From contig DATKPC010000064.1 in assembly GCA_035524275.1 (NCBI GenBank), positions 1 through 56,413 of the forward strand: a stretch of 56,413 bases of DNA, in the 5' to 3' direction. The DNA is from DATKPC01 sp035524275 (GTDB taxonomy: Bacteria > Pseudomonadota > Gammaproteobacteria > Burkholderiales > Burkholderiaceae_F). A program made the position numbers and the translations under genes. This document shows positions 47,871 through 56,413 of the stretch, piece after piece. Numbering within the stretch: position 1 is the stretch's first letter; the number at the start of each line of letters is the position of its first letter. A model generated the notes under the pieces. The model was not told the origin of the DNA. It saw nothing but the letters and a program-made list of their open reading frames with translations, and did not search any database.

Positions 47871-48565
47871 CCGCCGCCCGCACCGCAAGCGGCCGCGCAC
47901 GCGCGGCGGGATTCACGCTCGTCGAGCTGCTGGTCGTCGTCGCGGTGATCGGGATCCTGACGGTCATCGCGGTGCCGAACCTGGTGACGTGGACCCGCAA
48001 CGCGACGGTCCGCACGACCGCGGAAATGATCCAGGATGGCCTGCGCAAGGCGCAGATCGAGGCCGTGCGCCAGGGTCGCCAGACCGCGTTCGTCCTGACG
48101 GCCGCACCGGTCACGCCAGCGGCCTTCGGCACGGCGACCTTCCCCGCGTCCAGCGCCGCCGGCACCGCCCCGTACTGGTACGCGATGACCGTGCCGTACC
48201 TGCAGAATGTCGCCGGCGAGGGCTTCACGCTGGTCGCGGCCGCCGCCGCGGGACAGACCTCGAACAACGTCGTCGTCGCCGGCCCGGCGGTCCTGTGCTT
48301 CAACAGCTACGGCCAGCTGACCGCGACGAGCAATTCGGCGCTGCTGGCCTGCAACGCGCTCGGCACCATCAACGTCTATTCGAGCACCGGCGCCGCGACG
48401 GCGCCCGGCCTGCAATACACCGTCCGGATCGCCGCCGCGAGCGGCGCGCTCGGCGGCGACCACCCGCTGCAGGTCAATGTCGGCGGCGGCGGACAGGTTC
48501 GCGTCTGCGATCCGTCCCGCTCCGCCAATCCCACGTCCGCAAATCCCGCACCCGATGGCTGCTGA
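47864..48565 (+). CDS. fimT: FimT/GspH-family minor pseudopilin (operon 2)
   Basis: A 233-aa GspH/FimT-type protein. The leader ends RAAG, then FTLVELLVVVAVIGILTVIAVPNLVTW (Glu5 present), followed by the helix EMIQDGLRKAQIEAVRQGRQ. The C-terminal domain is beta-rich and ends in Cys. It starts inside the end of pilE, so the two are coupled. Compared with the operon-1 FimT it is longer by about 34 residues and clearly divergent, so it is not a recent duplicate. Confidence 0.88.
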   Translation: MLTAARTASGRARAAGFTLVELLVVVAVIGILTVIAVPNLVTWTRNATVRTTAEMIQDGLRKAQIEAVRQGRQTAFVLTAAPVTPAAFGTATFPASSAAGTAPYWYAMTVPYLQNVAGEGFTLVAAAAAGQTSNNVVVAGPAVLCFNSYGQLTATSNSALLACNALGTINVYSSTGAATAPGLQYTVRIAAASGALGGDHPLQVNVGGGGQVRVCDPSRSANPTSANPAPDGC

Positions 48566-49043
48566 GTCTCAAATGGCTGCTCCCACCCGACAACCCGCCC
48601 CCTCCTGCCAGGGCCGTGCTCGCCGCCGCGTCCCGTCCCGGCACCGGGGGATGACGATGATCGAGATGCTGGTCACGATCGTCCTGTTTTCGGTCGCGCT
48701 GATCGGCCTGATGGGCGTGCTGGCCCAGGCGCGGTCGCTGTCGACCGACGCGGAAGACCGCAACCGCGCGGTCGTGCTCGCGAACGACCTCGCGTCGCAG
48801 GTGATCCTGTTCCGCTCCTCGACGCTGCCCACGACGTTCATGAGCACCTGGCTCGCGAACGTCGCCTCGAATCCGGCCAACGGCGGGCTGCAGGGCGTCG
48901 TCGCGGCCACGACCGGCGTCACGCCGGGCGCCGACCCGCGCGTCGCGACGATCACGATCACGTGGAATTCGGTCAACAGCCAGAAACTGAGCGGCCTGAA
49001 GACGCAGACCCACAGCTACACGACGTCGGTGGCACTGCCATGA
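48555..49043 (+). CDS. pilV: Minor pilin PilV (operon 2)
   Basis: A 162-aa minor pilin. A long basic leader (31-32 residues) ends RHRG, then MTMIEMLVTIVLFSVALIGLMGVLAQ with Glu5. The PilV-type helix DRNRAVVLANDLASQVILFRS follows. The ATG at 48555 lies within the end of fimT; ATG at 48573 would give a shorter leader and is an alternative. Its stop overlaps the pilW start as ATGA. Confidence 0.85.
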   Translation: MAAESQMAAPTRQPAPSCQGRARRRVPSRHRGMTMIEMLVTIVLFSVALIGLMGVLAQARSLSTDAEDRNRAVVLANDLASQVILFRSSTLPTTFMSTWLANVASNPANGGLQGVVAATTGVTPGADPRVATITITWNSVNSQKLSGLKTQTHSYTTSVALP

Positions 49044-50512
49044 CGTGCATCGCGCGCTGCCGCCGCGAGCGAGGCGGAACCGCGGGCGGATTCTCGCTGA
49101 TCGAGCTGATGGTCGTTCTCGTCATCGGCACGGTGCTCGCGATCGTCATCACGAAGCTGATGGCCGTCTTCGAGGGCAGCAAGCGGACCTCCACGACCGT
49201 CAACGACATGGACAACTCCGGGACCGCGTCGATCCAGCAGCTGGATTTCGCGATCCGCAGCGCCGGCGGCGGCTTCGCGCAGACCAACGCGCAGTCGTAC
49301 GGCTGCGCGCTGTTCGCGTCGCGCAAGATCGGCGGCACGCCGACCACGGTGCTGCCGGCAACGGCATTGCCGGTCCCGTTCGGCAACGTGCTGGGGGTGT
49401 CCGGGATCAACGGCCCGATCCGGCTGGCCCCGGTCGTGATCCTGGCGGGCAACACGCCGGGGACCGAGCTCGCGAGCGCCGCGAACGGCAGCTCCGACGT
49501 GTTGCTCGTGATGGGCGGCGCGGCCTCCGGCACGACACCCGCCGGGGGCGGCACCGGTCCGGGCACCGGCGGCGCGACCGGCGTGCCGACGCCGATGACC
49601 GGTGCCCCCACCGCGACGACGCTCGCGCTGCAGACGACGGCCGGCTTCGCGCCGGGCGACGTCGTGCTGCTGACCGACGACGACACGTCGACGGGCCGCG
49701 CCAACTGCATGCTGGAGGAGGTGGCGCCGACGTTCGCTCCGACCGTGACGACCACGGCGCTGCCGCTCGGCGGCTCGTTCTACAGCGCCAGCATCAGCGG
49801 CGGTTCGCTGGGCACCGCATCGGTCTCCAACCTGTCGGTCGATGCGCTGCCGGTGCCGATCGGCAACATGGCCGCCGATATCCCGGTCGCCAACGCCTCG
49901 AACAACGTGCCGCAGTTCCGCCTCTACGGCGTCGGCAACAGCGCCGCGCCGGTCCTCTACACGTACGACCTGCTGGCGGGCACGACGGCGACGAACACGC
50001 CGCAGCCGATCGCCGATTCGGTGCTCGAGATCCACGCGCTCTACGGCCTCGACACCGACGGCAACAACATCATCGACACCTGGCAGTCGCCGACCGGCGC
50101 CTACGCCGCCTCCGCGCTGCTCGCCGGCACCGACGCGGCCGCCGCGAAGCTGCTGCAGATCAAGGCGATCCGCCTCGGCGTGATCCTGCGCAGCGACCTG
50201 ATGGAGAAGGCGCAGTGCACGTCCGGCGCCGGAACGGCACCGGTGACCTGCGACGCGACGCACACGACCTACGCGCCGGTCACCGCGGGGCCCGTGCAGC
50301 TGTTCGCCAACGTCCCGTGCCCGCTCGACACGAGCACGGCGACCGCCGGATGCGGCGGCGCCACCGGCGGGACGACCGCGGCGTTCCTGTACAGCCGCGC
50401 GCTGACCGCCGGCACGGTCGCGAACCCGTCGGAACAGGGATACCGCTACCGCACCGTCGAGGTCACGATCCCGATCCGCAACGACCTGCTGATCTGCACG
50501 TCCAATTGCTGA
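49040..50512 (+). CDS. pilW: Minor pilin PilW (operon 2), enlarged
   Basis: A 490-aa minor pilin, about 100 residues longer than the operon-1 PilW. The leader ends AGG, then FSLIELMVVLVIGTVLAIVITKLM (Glu5 present), then SGTASIQQLDFAIRSAGGGFAQ, typical of PilW. The mature domain has a Gly/Thr/Pro-rich segment near 180-205 (GGGTGPGTGGATG) that looks like a flexible linker. The C-terminal part has several Cys. The start is coupled to pilV by ATGA. The inserted region may hold an extra surface domain at the pilus tip. Confidence 0.88.
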   Translation: MTCIARCRRERGGTAGGFSLIELMVVLVIGTVLAIVITKLMAVFEGSKRTSTTVNDMDNSGTASIQQLDFAIRSAGGGFAQTNAQSYGCALFASRKIGGTPTTVLPATALPVPFGNVLGVSGINGPIRLAPVVILAGNTPGTELASAANGSSDVLLVMGGAASGTTPAGGGTGPGTGGATGVPTPMTGAPTATTLALQTTAGFAPGDVVLLTDDDTSTGRANCMLEEVAPTFAPTVTTTALPLGGSFYSASISGGSLGTASVSNLSVDALPVPIGNMAADIPVANASNNVPQFRLYGVGNSAAPVLYTYDLLAGTTATNTPQPIADSVLEIHALYGLDTDGNNIIDTWQSPTGAYAASALLAGTDAAAAKLLQIKAIRLGVILRSDLMEKAQCTSGAGTAPVTCDATHTTYAPVTAGPVQLFANVPCPLDTSTATAGCGGATGGTTAAFLYSRALTAGTVANPSEQGYRYRTVEVTIPIRNDLLICTSNC

Positions 50513-50547
50513 CGCGGACCGGACCCGCGCGGACTCCTGAAGAACCG

Positions 50548-51150
50548 ATGACCATGGCTACGAACACCTTGCCGCCCCCGATGCCGCGCCGCCAGCGCGG
50601 CGTCGCGCTGATCTACGGACTGATCGCGATCGTGATCCTGATGGTGGCCGCGGCCGCGATGCTGCGCACGATGGACACGGCGACCGGCCTCGCCGGAAGC
50701 GCGGGCTTTCACCGCGACCTCGTCAACGCGAGCGACCAGGGCGTCATCACGGCACACGACCAGTTCACCGCGAACAACCTGACCGGCGCGGCGGCACGGA
50801 TCGCGAACCTGCAGAAGGCGAACTATTCCGCGGTGTCGCTGCCGAACGACCCGAACGGCATACCGCTCGCGCTGATCGATGACAACGTGTTCGCGGCGCT
50901 CGGACTGACGACGAACGACCTGACGGACGCCAACGGGAACAAGATCCGCTACGTCATCGACCGCCTGTGCACGCAGGCCGGCGCACCGACGGCGACGACC
51001 TGCGTGCCCTACGTCCAGCAGGGCGACAAGAGCGGATCGACGCGGATCCAGCGCGCCGGCCAGGTCAACCAGTGGGTCTACCGGATCTCGGTCCGCGTCA
51101 CGGACCCGAAGAATTCGATGACGTTCATCCAGACGATGTTGGGGGCGTAG
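50548..51150 (+). CDS. pilX: Minor pilin PilX (operon 2)
   Basis: A 200-aa PilX-type protein. The basic start PRRQRG is followed by VALIYGLIAIVILMVAAAAMLRTMDTA as the hydrophobic helix, without the FTLIE motif, as is normal for PilX. The body is polar with two Cys in CTQAGAPTATTC. It lies 35 nt after pilW and 4 nt before pilY1. An ATG two codons downstream (50554) could also be used. Assignment rests on helix pattern and its position between pilW and pilY1. Confidence 0.82.
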   Translation: MTMATNTLPPPMPRRQRGVALIYGLIAIVILMVAAAAMLRTMDTATGLAGSAGFHRDLVNASDQGVITAHDQFTANNLTGAAARIANLQKANYSAVSLPNDPNGIPLALIDDNVFAALGLTTNDLTDANGNKIRYVIDRLCTQAGAPTATTCVPYVQQGDKSGSTRIQRAGQVNQWVYRISVRVTDPKNSMTFIQTMLGA

Positions 51151-51154
51151 GACG

Positions 51155-54100
51155 ATGCGACCGATGGAAGTCAATCCGACGACGACGGCCCGCCACGGCG
51201 CCGCGGCGATCGCAGCGGCCTTCAGCGCGGCGCTGCTGATGGGCGCCGCGACACCGGCGACCGCGCAGACCTCGCTGGCCGATTCGCCGATCTTCACGGC
51301 CGCCAGCGTGCCGACCAACGTCGCGCTCGCGCTCTCGGTCGAGTGGCCGACCGCGACCAGCATCGCAAACGGGACCGCCGCCTACGTCGTCGGCACGAAG
51401 TACTACGGCTACTTCGATTCCGCGAAGTGCTACAACTACGTCTACGTGCCAAGCGCCAGCAAGACGACGAACACCTACAGCGGCGTGGCGACGAACGGCT
51501 CGTACTTCCAGGCCGACTCGACCGAGAAGGCGCAGTCCGACTACAGCTGCAGCAGCGGCACGCGGTTCTCCGGCAATTTCCTGAACTGGGCGGCGATGAC
51601 CACGATCGACCCGTTCCGGTTCGCGCTGACCGGCGGCTACCGCTCGGTCGACACGCCGTCGGTGACGATCCTGGAGAAGGCCTGGTTCCCGCCGAACCAG
51701 GGCGGCAGCGCCTGGGCGCCGACCCAGACGACGTCGACGACGGGCACCGGCAGCGCGCCGAACGTCACGCCGTTCACGTCGTGGGGGTCGGTCACGACGC
51801 GGATCCTGAACCTTGGCCAGTACCTTTGCTTCACCGGCCCGAGCGGCAACATCGGCAACGCGTCCTACAGCTCGTCGGCCACGAACACGCTGGGGACGAT
51901 CGGCGGGACGAACACGTTCGAATACAACCCCAGCGGCGGCAGCACGGTGTCGACGAACAACTACTGCGTCGAAGTCCGGGTGCTGGCCTGCGACCCCAAG
52001 GCCTCGGTCATGGACGGCAACTGCACGGCGTATCCGAGCGGATACAAGCCGGAGGGGCTGATCCAGCAGTACGCGTCGCAGGCGCGTTTCGCCGCGCTCG
52101 GCTACCTGTTGGACGGCGCCGGCGGCGCGCTGGGCGCCGGGCTGCGCGACGGCGGCGTGCTGCGCGCGCGGATGAAATACGTCGGCAGCCCGTCGACGAA
52201 CACGTTCGCCGAGTGGGACAGCAACGGCGTCTTCGTGCGGAATCCGGATCCGCAGGATACGTCCGACACCGTCGCCGCCTGCACGGCCGCCGGCGGCACC
52301 TGCGACAACGCGACGCAAGGCTACAGCGGCGTCATCAACTACCTGAACAACTTCGGCCAGCACGCGCGCAAGCTCGGATTCAACTACGGCTACAAGGGCT
52401 ATGACGACGTCAGCGAGCTGTACTACGCGACGGTGCGCTACTTCAAGGGACCGTCGAGCACGGGCGGCGGCAACGTCGCGAACTACACGAACCTGACGCT
52501 GTCCGGCTCCGATTGCATGAACACCGGGGTCGGCGTCAACGGTTGCGTCGACGGCTTCCCGGTCATCACGAACTGGTACCCGACCGGGTCGAACACCAGC
52601 AAGTACGCGTCGACCGACTCGGTGCTCTACGCCTGCCAGAACAACGTCGTCATCGGCATCGGCGACATCCACACCTGGGGCGACGCGAACCTGCCGGGGT
52701 CGTCGCAGCACGGCTACGAGACCTACTACGGCTCGGAGCCGGAAGTCTCGGCCGACACGACGGTCGGCGTCGACAGCGCCGGGGTCTACGGCACGGCCGG
52801 GAAGAACTACGGCATTTCCTGGGCGACCGACTGGATCGGGGCGCAGGAAGGCACGATCAACGGGACGACCGCGAATTCGGCGCACCTCGGCGACTACTAC
52901 ACCTCGAGCTTCGGCAGCAGCACGTGCTGCACCGGCGCCACGTACTACATCGCCGGCCTTGCGTACGACGCGCACGTCAACGACATCCGCCCGGACCTGG
53001 CCGGGACGCAGACGATCACGACGTACTGGTCCGACGTCGTCGAGACCGGTGCGTATGTGCCGCAGAACCAGTACTGGATGGCCGCGAAGTACGGCGGCTT
53101 CACGGTGCCGAAGGGCTACGTGCCGTACCAGACGCCGCTCACGACGTCGGAGTGGAACGCGAAGAGCCAGACGTACCCGCCCAACACGACGGGCGCGAGC
53201 ACGGTGCCCGACAACTACTTCACCGGGCGCACCGCGGGGCAGATGATCGCCGGCCTGCAATCCGCATTCCAGGCGTTCACGACGCTGTCCAGCGCGAACT
53301 CGACCGCGCTGTCGCTGCCGACGCCGAAGATTTCCTCCAGCGGCCTGCTGAACTACAGCGCCAATTATTCCGCCACCGACTGGACCGGCGACATCACCGG
53401 CTCGACGCTGTCGCTCGATGCGAGCGGCAACCCGGTGCTGACGCAGGCCTGGGACGCGCAGGCCCTGCTCGACAGCAAGGCCGGCCACGTCTCCGGCTGC
53501 CCGACGAAGGCGACCGGCGGAACCGGCTGGAAGAACCCGACCCGGCTCATCGCCACCTGGAGCCCGGCCAACGCGCTGAACTCCGCCAACGGCGGCACCG
53601 GCAAGGGCGTGGCCTTCGAGACCACCAGCCTCGACGCGACGACCGAACTCAACAATCTTCCGGTGGGCAGCGGCACGTCGACGCAGGTCCTGAACTACCT
53701 GCGTGGCGACTGCTCCAACGAGGGCACGCTGTTCCGTGCGCGCGATCACCTGCTGGGCGACATCGTCGATGCGAACCTCGTCTCGGTCGGAGCGCCGAGC
53801 GGTCCGTGGTCGACGCTGAAGAACCCGGGCTACTCCGCGTTCAAGACGAAGTACGCGGCGCGCACGACCGTCGTCTACGCGGCGGCCAACGACGGGATGC
53901 TGCACGCTTTCGACGGCACGTCGAACGCGACCGGCGGCAGCGAACTGTGGGCCTACGTCCCGAGCGCGCTGTTCGCCGGGCCAAGCTCGCCGGCGACGCC
54001 GACGACCAACGGTCTCGCATCGCTCGCGAACCTCTCGTTCTCGCACCATTTCATGGTCGATTCGACGCCCTATACGACGGACGTCGATTTCAACAATTCC

Positions 54101-55309
54101 TGCACGACGGTCAGCGCGAGCGGCTGCACCGCGAGCGGGTCCCCCGACTGGCATACGCTGCTGATCGGCGGGCTCGGCAAGGGCGGCAAGTCGTACTACG
54201 CGATCGACATCACCGACCCCAGCACGATGACCTCCGAATCCGCGGTCGGCAAGCAGGTCCTTTGGGAGTTCACCGACACCCGGCTCGGCTACACGTTCGG
54301 CCAGGCGCTGGTCGCGAAGACGAAGAAGTACGGCTGGGTCGTGATGGTGCCATCGGGCTACAACAACGCCGACGGACACGCCTACCTGTTCTTCCTGAAC
54401 CCGAAGACCGGCAAGCTGCTCGAGGTCGTCGAGGCGATGAACCCGACGACCGGCGCCGCGGTCGGCAGCGCGACGAATCCGGCCGGCTTCGCGCAGATCG
54501 AAAGCTACACCGCCGACTTCACCGACGGCACGATCGACGCGGTCTACGGCGGCGACCTGTTCGGCGAAATGTGGCGCTTCGACGTCACGCCGGCGAGCGC
54601 GGCGTATTCCTCGCCGGTGCTGCTCGCCAAGGCGACGGACGCGTCCTCGAACGCGCAGCCGATCACGACGATGCCGCTGATCGAGGTCGCGCCCGGCAGC
54701 AGCAAGCGCTACGTGCTGTTCGGGACCGGCCGCGAGCTGGCGTCGAGCGACCTGACGAACACGCAGATCAACACGATCTACTCGATCTGGGACGGCACCT
54801 CGGCCTACGACGGCTTCCTGACCGCCTCGACGCTGCCGACCGGGGCCTCCTACCCGGTGACGCGCACGCAGCTCGCGAAGAACACCTCGACGACGGTCGG
54901 CGTCGGCGCCAACACGGCGTATCCGATGGGCTGGTACATCGACCTCGGCGCGTCCGGCAGCGGCACCGCGGAGCAGGTCGACGTCAACCCGACGGCGAAC
55001 AACGGCATCGCGGCCTTCGCGATCAACCTGCCGAGCGGCAGCGTCTGCACCCCGGGCGGCACCGGTCGCGTCGATGCCTTCAACGTCGCGACGGGGTACA
55101 CGGCGCTGCTCGCGAGCGACGGCGTGACGCCGCTCGCGACGCTGTCGTCGTCGGCGCTGATCCAGCAGGTCATGTTCGTGAACTCCGGCTCGAAGATCGA
55201 GCTCTTCGTCGGCGGCAGCGACGGCACCGTCGTGCAGGCGCCGGGCAACTACGGCTCGGTCACCGGCGCGACGAAGCTGAACTGGAGCGAGGTCAAGGGC
55301 GGCAATTGA
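51155..55309 (+). CDS. pilY1: PilY1-type protein without a vWA MIDAS motif (operon 2)
   Basis: A 1384-aa exported protein. A signal peptide ends near residue 38 (PATAQ). At the place where operon-1 PilY1 has DDSGSM, this protein reads NVALALSVEWPTATSIANG, so no MIDAS metal site is formed. A typical PilY1 stretch FSGNFLNWAAMTTIDPFRFALTGG follows. The C-terminal propeller is conserved, with VVYAAANDGMLHAFDG, KGGKSYYAIDIT and the calcium-loop-like DFTDGTIDAVYGGDLFGEMWRFD. Its stop overlaps the TTG start of the TonB-like gene. It likely primes a second set of pili. Confidence 0.9.
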   Translation: MRPMEVNPTTTARHGAAAIAAAFSAALLMGAATPATAQTSLADSPIFTAASVPTNVALALSVEWPTATSIANGTAAYVVGTKYYGYFDSAKCYNYVYVPSASKTTNTYSGVATNGSYFQADSTEKAQSDYSCSSGTRFSGNFLNWAAMTTIDPFRFALTGGYRSVDTPSVTILEKAWFPPNQGGSAWAPTQTTSTTGTGSAPNVTPFTSWGSVTTRILNLGQYLCFTGPSGNIGNASYSSSATNTLGTIGGTNTFEYNPSGGSTVSTNNYCVEVRVLACDPKASVMDGNCTAYPSGYKPEGLIQQYASQARFAALGYLLDGAGGALGAGLRDGGVLRARMKYVGSPSTNTFAEWDSNGVFVRNPDPQDTSDTVAACTAAGGTCDNATQGYSGVINYLNNFGQHARKLGFNYGYKGYDDVSELYYATVRYFKGPSSTGGGNVANYTNLTLSGSDCMNTGVGVNGCVDGFPVITNWYPTGSNTSKYASTDSVLYACQNNVVIGIGDIHTWGDANLPGSSQHGYETYYGSEPEVSADTTVGVDSAGVYGTAGKNYGISWATDWIGAQEGTINGTTANSAHLGDYYTSSFGSSTCCTGATYYIAGLAYDAHVNDIRPDLAGTQTITTYWSDVVETGAYVPQNQYWMAAKYGGFTVPKGYVPYQTPLTTSEWNAKSQTYPPNTTGASTVPDNYFTGRTAGQMIAGLQSAFQAFTTLSSANSTALSLPTPKISSSGLLNYSANYSATDWTGDITGSTLSLDASGNPVLTQAWDAQALLDSKAGHVSGCPTKATGGTGWKNPTRLIATWSPANALNSANGGTGKGVAFETTSLDATTELNNLPVGSGTSTQVLNYLRGDCSNEGTLFRARDHLLGDIVDANLVSVGAPSGPWSTLKNPGYSAFKTKYAARTTVVYAAANDGMLHAFDGTSNATGGSELWAYVPSALFAGPSSPATPTTNGLASLANLSFSHHFMVDSTPYTTDVDFNNSCTTVSASGCTASGSPDWHTLLIGGLGKGGKSYYAIDITDPSTMTSESAVGKQVLWEFTDTRLGYTFGQALVAKTKKYGWVVMVPSGYNNADGHAYLFFLNPKTGKLLEVVEAMNPTTGAAVGSATNPAGFAQIESYTADFTDGTIDAVYGGDLFGEMWRFDVTPASAAYSSPVLLAKATDASSNAQPITTMPLIEVAPGSSKRYVLFGTGRELASSDLTNTQINTIYSIWDGTSAYDGFLTASTLPTGASYPVTRTQLAKNTSTTVGVGANTAYPMGWYIDLGASGSGTAEQVDVNPTANNGIAAFAINLPSGSVCTPGGTGRVDAFNVATGYTALLASDGVTPLATLSSSALIQQVMFVNSGSKIELFVGGSDGTVVQAPGNYGSVTGATKLNWSEVKGGN

Positions 55310-56004
55310 CGATCGCGCCGCCCTTGTCGCGGCCGGGCCGCGCGGATCCGGCGCCTCGCGGCCGTCCGAAGGCCGCGCTCGCCGCGCTCGCGCTTGTCGC
55401 GGCCGCGCACGCCGGCGTCGTCGCGCTGATGTGGCACGGCGATGCGCCGGGTCCGGTCCGCGCGACCGTGCCGGCGGCCGAAACGCCGGCGCTCGAGGTC
55501 CGGCTGATACCGGAATTCGACGGGCTGGCAACGCACGCGCCGGCGCTGGCGCCCGTCGCCACGCTCGTGTCGTCTCTCGCCGCCGACGCCGCGTCCGCTT
55601 CGGCGCCGTCAGCGCCGCCGGTCGCCGACGGCGACATCCGCGACGAGGCCGGCCATGCGCAGCCGGGCGATGTCGGCTACCTGCCCGCCGAACGGCTGGA
55701 TCGGGCGCCGGTGCCGGCGAGCGAACCGGATTTCGCGCCGGCGATGGCACGCCATCCGATCTTCGCGCGGGTCCGGCTGCGCGTCTTCGTGTCGCGGCTG
55801 GGTCCGCCGGACCGCGTCGAGACGCTCGTCGGTTCGCGCGACGTCGCCGAGGCGCTGGCCGACGCGCTGCGGCACGCGAGCTTCGTCCCCGGCATCCGCG
55901 ACGGGCAAGAGGTCGCCGCATACGTCGACTTCGAGTTCAGCGCCGCGCCCGTCGTCGCGTACGCGGCACCGGCAGCCACGCTGCCCGCCGCTGCGCCGCA
56001 CTGA
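55306..56004 (+). CDS. TonB-like protein coupled to pilY1
   Basis: A 232-aa protein. An N-terminal cytoplasmic tail and one membrane helix (about 23-44, AALAALALVAAAHAGVVALMW) are followed by an Ala/Pro-rich periplasmic linker. A TonB_C-like domain (about 150-215) reads RVRLRVFVSRLGPPDRVETLVGS, then ALRHASFVPGIRDGQEVAAYVDFEF. The TTG at 55306 overlaps the pilY1 stop as TTGA, and no ATG gives the membrane helix. ExbBD genes are not adjacent. It may couple inner-membrane energy or simply brace an outer-membrane partner; the pilus link is by position. Confidence 0.72.
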   Translation: MTIAPPLSRPGRADPAPRGRPKAALAALALVAAAHAGVVALMWHGDAPGPVRATVPAAETPALEVRLIPEFDGLATHAPALAPVATLVSSLAADAASASAPSAPPVADGDIRDEAGHAQPGDVGYLPAERLDRAPVPASEPDFAPAMARHPIFARVRLRVFVSRLGPPDRVETLVGSRDVAEALADALRHASFVPGIRDGQEVAAYVDFEFSAAPVVAYAAPAATLPAAAPH

Positions 56005-56213
56005 TACCGACGCGACGTCCAGGTCCGCCGCCAGCGCGCGCTCCATCGCGCCGGTCGAGCACCGGCCCTGGACGACGGAGATGACCGGCGGCGGCGATGA
56101 CCCCCGGCGGTCGGGCCGGCGGGCGTCGCCGCGCGAAGCTCTTCCTGGCGCACGGCCGCGACGCGGCGTCGCACCGCCATGCGCGACCCCGGTTCGCACG
56201 AGCACTCGTTGAT

Positions 56214-56255
56214 TTGACAAATCTTGCCTAGGCAACGTATTGTTTGCCTAGGCAA
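56214..56255 (+). promoter_or_regulatory. Promoter with two perfect MarR-type operators
   Basis: TTGACA (56214-56219) and TATTGT (56238-56243) form a -35/-10 pair with an 18-bp spacer. The exact palindrome TTGCCTAGGCAA occurs twice: at 56224-56235 within the spacer and at 56244-56255 just after the -10. They are 20 bp apart centre to centre. Binding would block polymerase, the usual layout for MarR self-repression. Confidence 0.85.
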
Positions 56256-56274
56256 TTTAATCCTTATCGACAAG

Positions 56275-56413
56275 ATGGTTGATTCACCGCAACACAAACC
56301 CGGCGAAAGCGCGACGTCGGAACCCGTGGCAGCGCACTACGACGGCAACGACTGGCGGGCCGAAGAAAGCGTCGGCTACCTGCTGAAGCAGGCGATCGCC
56401 TCGATCAAGTCGA
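56275..56413 (+). CDS. MarR-family regulator, N-terminal part only (cut by window end)
   Basis: Only 46 residues are in the window: a polar start, then DWRAEESVGYLLKQAIASIKS, which matches the first helix of MarR-family repressors (typically VGYLLxRA...L). The helix-turn-helix lies beyond the window. The promoter just upstream carries two perfect 12-bp palindromes, which strongly suggests a dimeric self-regulating repressor and supports the family call. The ligand and regulon cannot be judged. Confidence 0.75.
   Translation, partial: MVDSPQHKPGESATSEPVAAHYDGNDWRAEESVGYLLKQAIASIKS

Noticed and set aside
51125..55921. Open frame of about 1600 codons on the minus strand opposite pilY1-2
   Set aside because: It is Arg/Ala/Val-rich with no domain pattern and lies antisense to a clear PilY1 gene; such long frames arise from GC-rich third positions.
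56005..56274. Possible short genes on either strand between the TonB-like and MarR genes
   Set aside because: Frames are short, Arg/Ala-rich and show no family pattern; the right half is clearly promoter sequence.
1..56413. Mobile elements, CRISPR arrays, tRNA or rRNA genes
   Set aside because: No transposase or integrase motif, no regularly spaced direct repeats, and no cloverleaf or rRNA-like segment was seen. A covariance-model scan was not possible here.

Overview
The window is about 56 kb of very GC-rich DNA carrying 53 protein genes, packed tightly with many 4-nt start/stop overlaps. The gene content (two type IV minor-pilin/PilY1 operons, soxYZAXB, a proteobacterial-type inositol locus with a fused IolC, ThrH, YceI, phasin-like protein, cytochrome c4-type proteins) points to a betaproteobacterium, probably Burkholderiales-like. 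That placement is inferred from gene families and not from a marker gene. No rRNA, tRNA, CRISPR array, transposase or phage gene was seen.

Layout. (1) 1-12164: myo-inositol locus. Minus strand: iolC (kinase fused to a DUF2090 aldolase-like domain), iolD, iolE, iolB, an SDR oxidoreductase and a three-gene sugar/inositol ABC importer. Plus strand: an RpiR-type regulator and iolG. A 205-bp divergent region holds paired AT-rich repeats. iolA is not in the window. (2) 12255-15305: AtaL-like protein, polytopic membrane protein, cytosine deaminase, DUF423 protein. (3) 15322-22765 (minus): first pilus operon fimT-pilV-pilW-pilX-pilY1-pilE. (4) 23285-32652: thioesterase, Uup ABC-F ATPase, small cytochrome c, MenA-like prenyltransferase, ECF-type sigma factor, OmpR-type two-component pair, DsbD-family reductase. 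(5) 32842-38451: a receiver-less winged-helix protein, a solitary GspG-like pseudopilin with a long repeat-bearing leader, a LuxR-type regulator, ThrH, a PaaK/CapK-like ligase, a universal stress protein and a phasin-like protein. (6) 38635-46343: electron-transfer/sulfur region. A minus-strand operon (Cyc2-like cytochrome-porin fusion, diheme lipoprotein cytochrome, YceI) diverges from soxYZAXB; a TSUP permease follows. (7) 46454-56004: an unusual pilin-like protein without a prepilin motif, then a second pilus operon pilE-fimT-pilV-pilW-pilX-pilY1 ending in a TonB-like gene. (8) 56275-end: start of a MarR-type regulator behind a strong promoter with two perfect operators.

Functional picture. 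The cell appears able to import and break down inositol, oxidise thiosulfate in the periplasm without SoxCD (as far as this window shows), and possibly move electrons across the outer membrane through a Cyc2-like protein. It carries two non-identical sets of pilus priming proteins: one PilY1 keeps a von Willebrand MIDAS motif, the other lacks it and is coupled to a TonB-like protein.

The most interesting leads are the Cyc2-like operon facing the sox operon, the PilY1/TonB-like pairing, the GspG with a 54-residue repeat-containing leader, the orphan winged-helix protein behind an FNR-like box, and a 33-nt perfect palindrome inside the pilE leader sequence.
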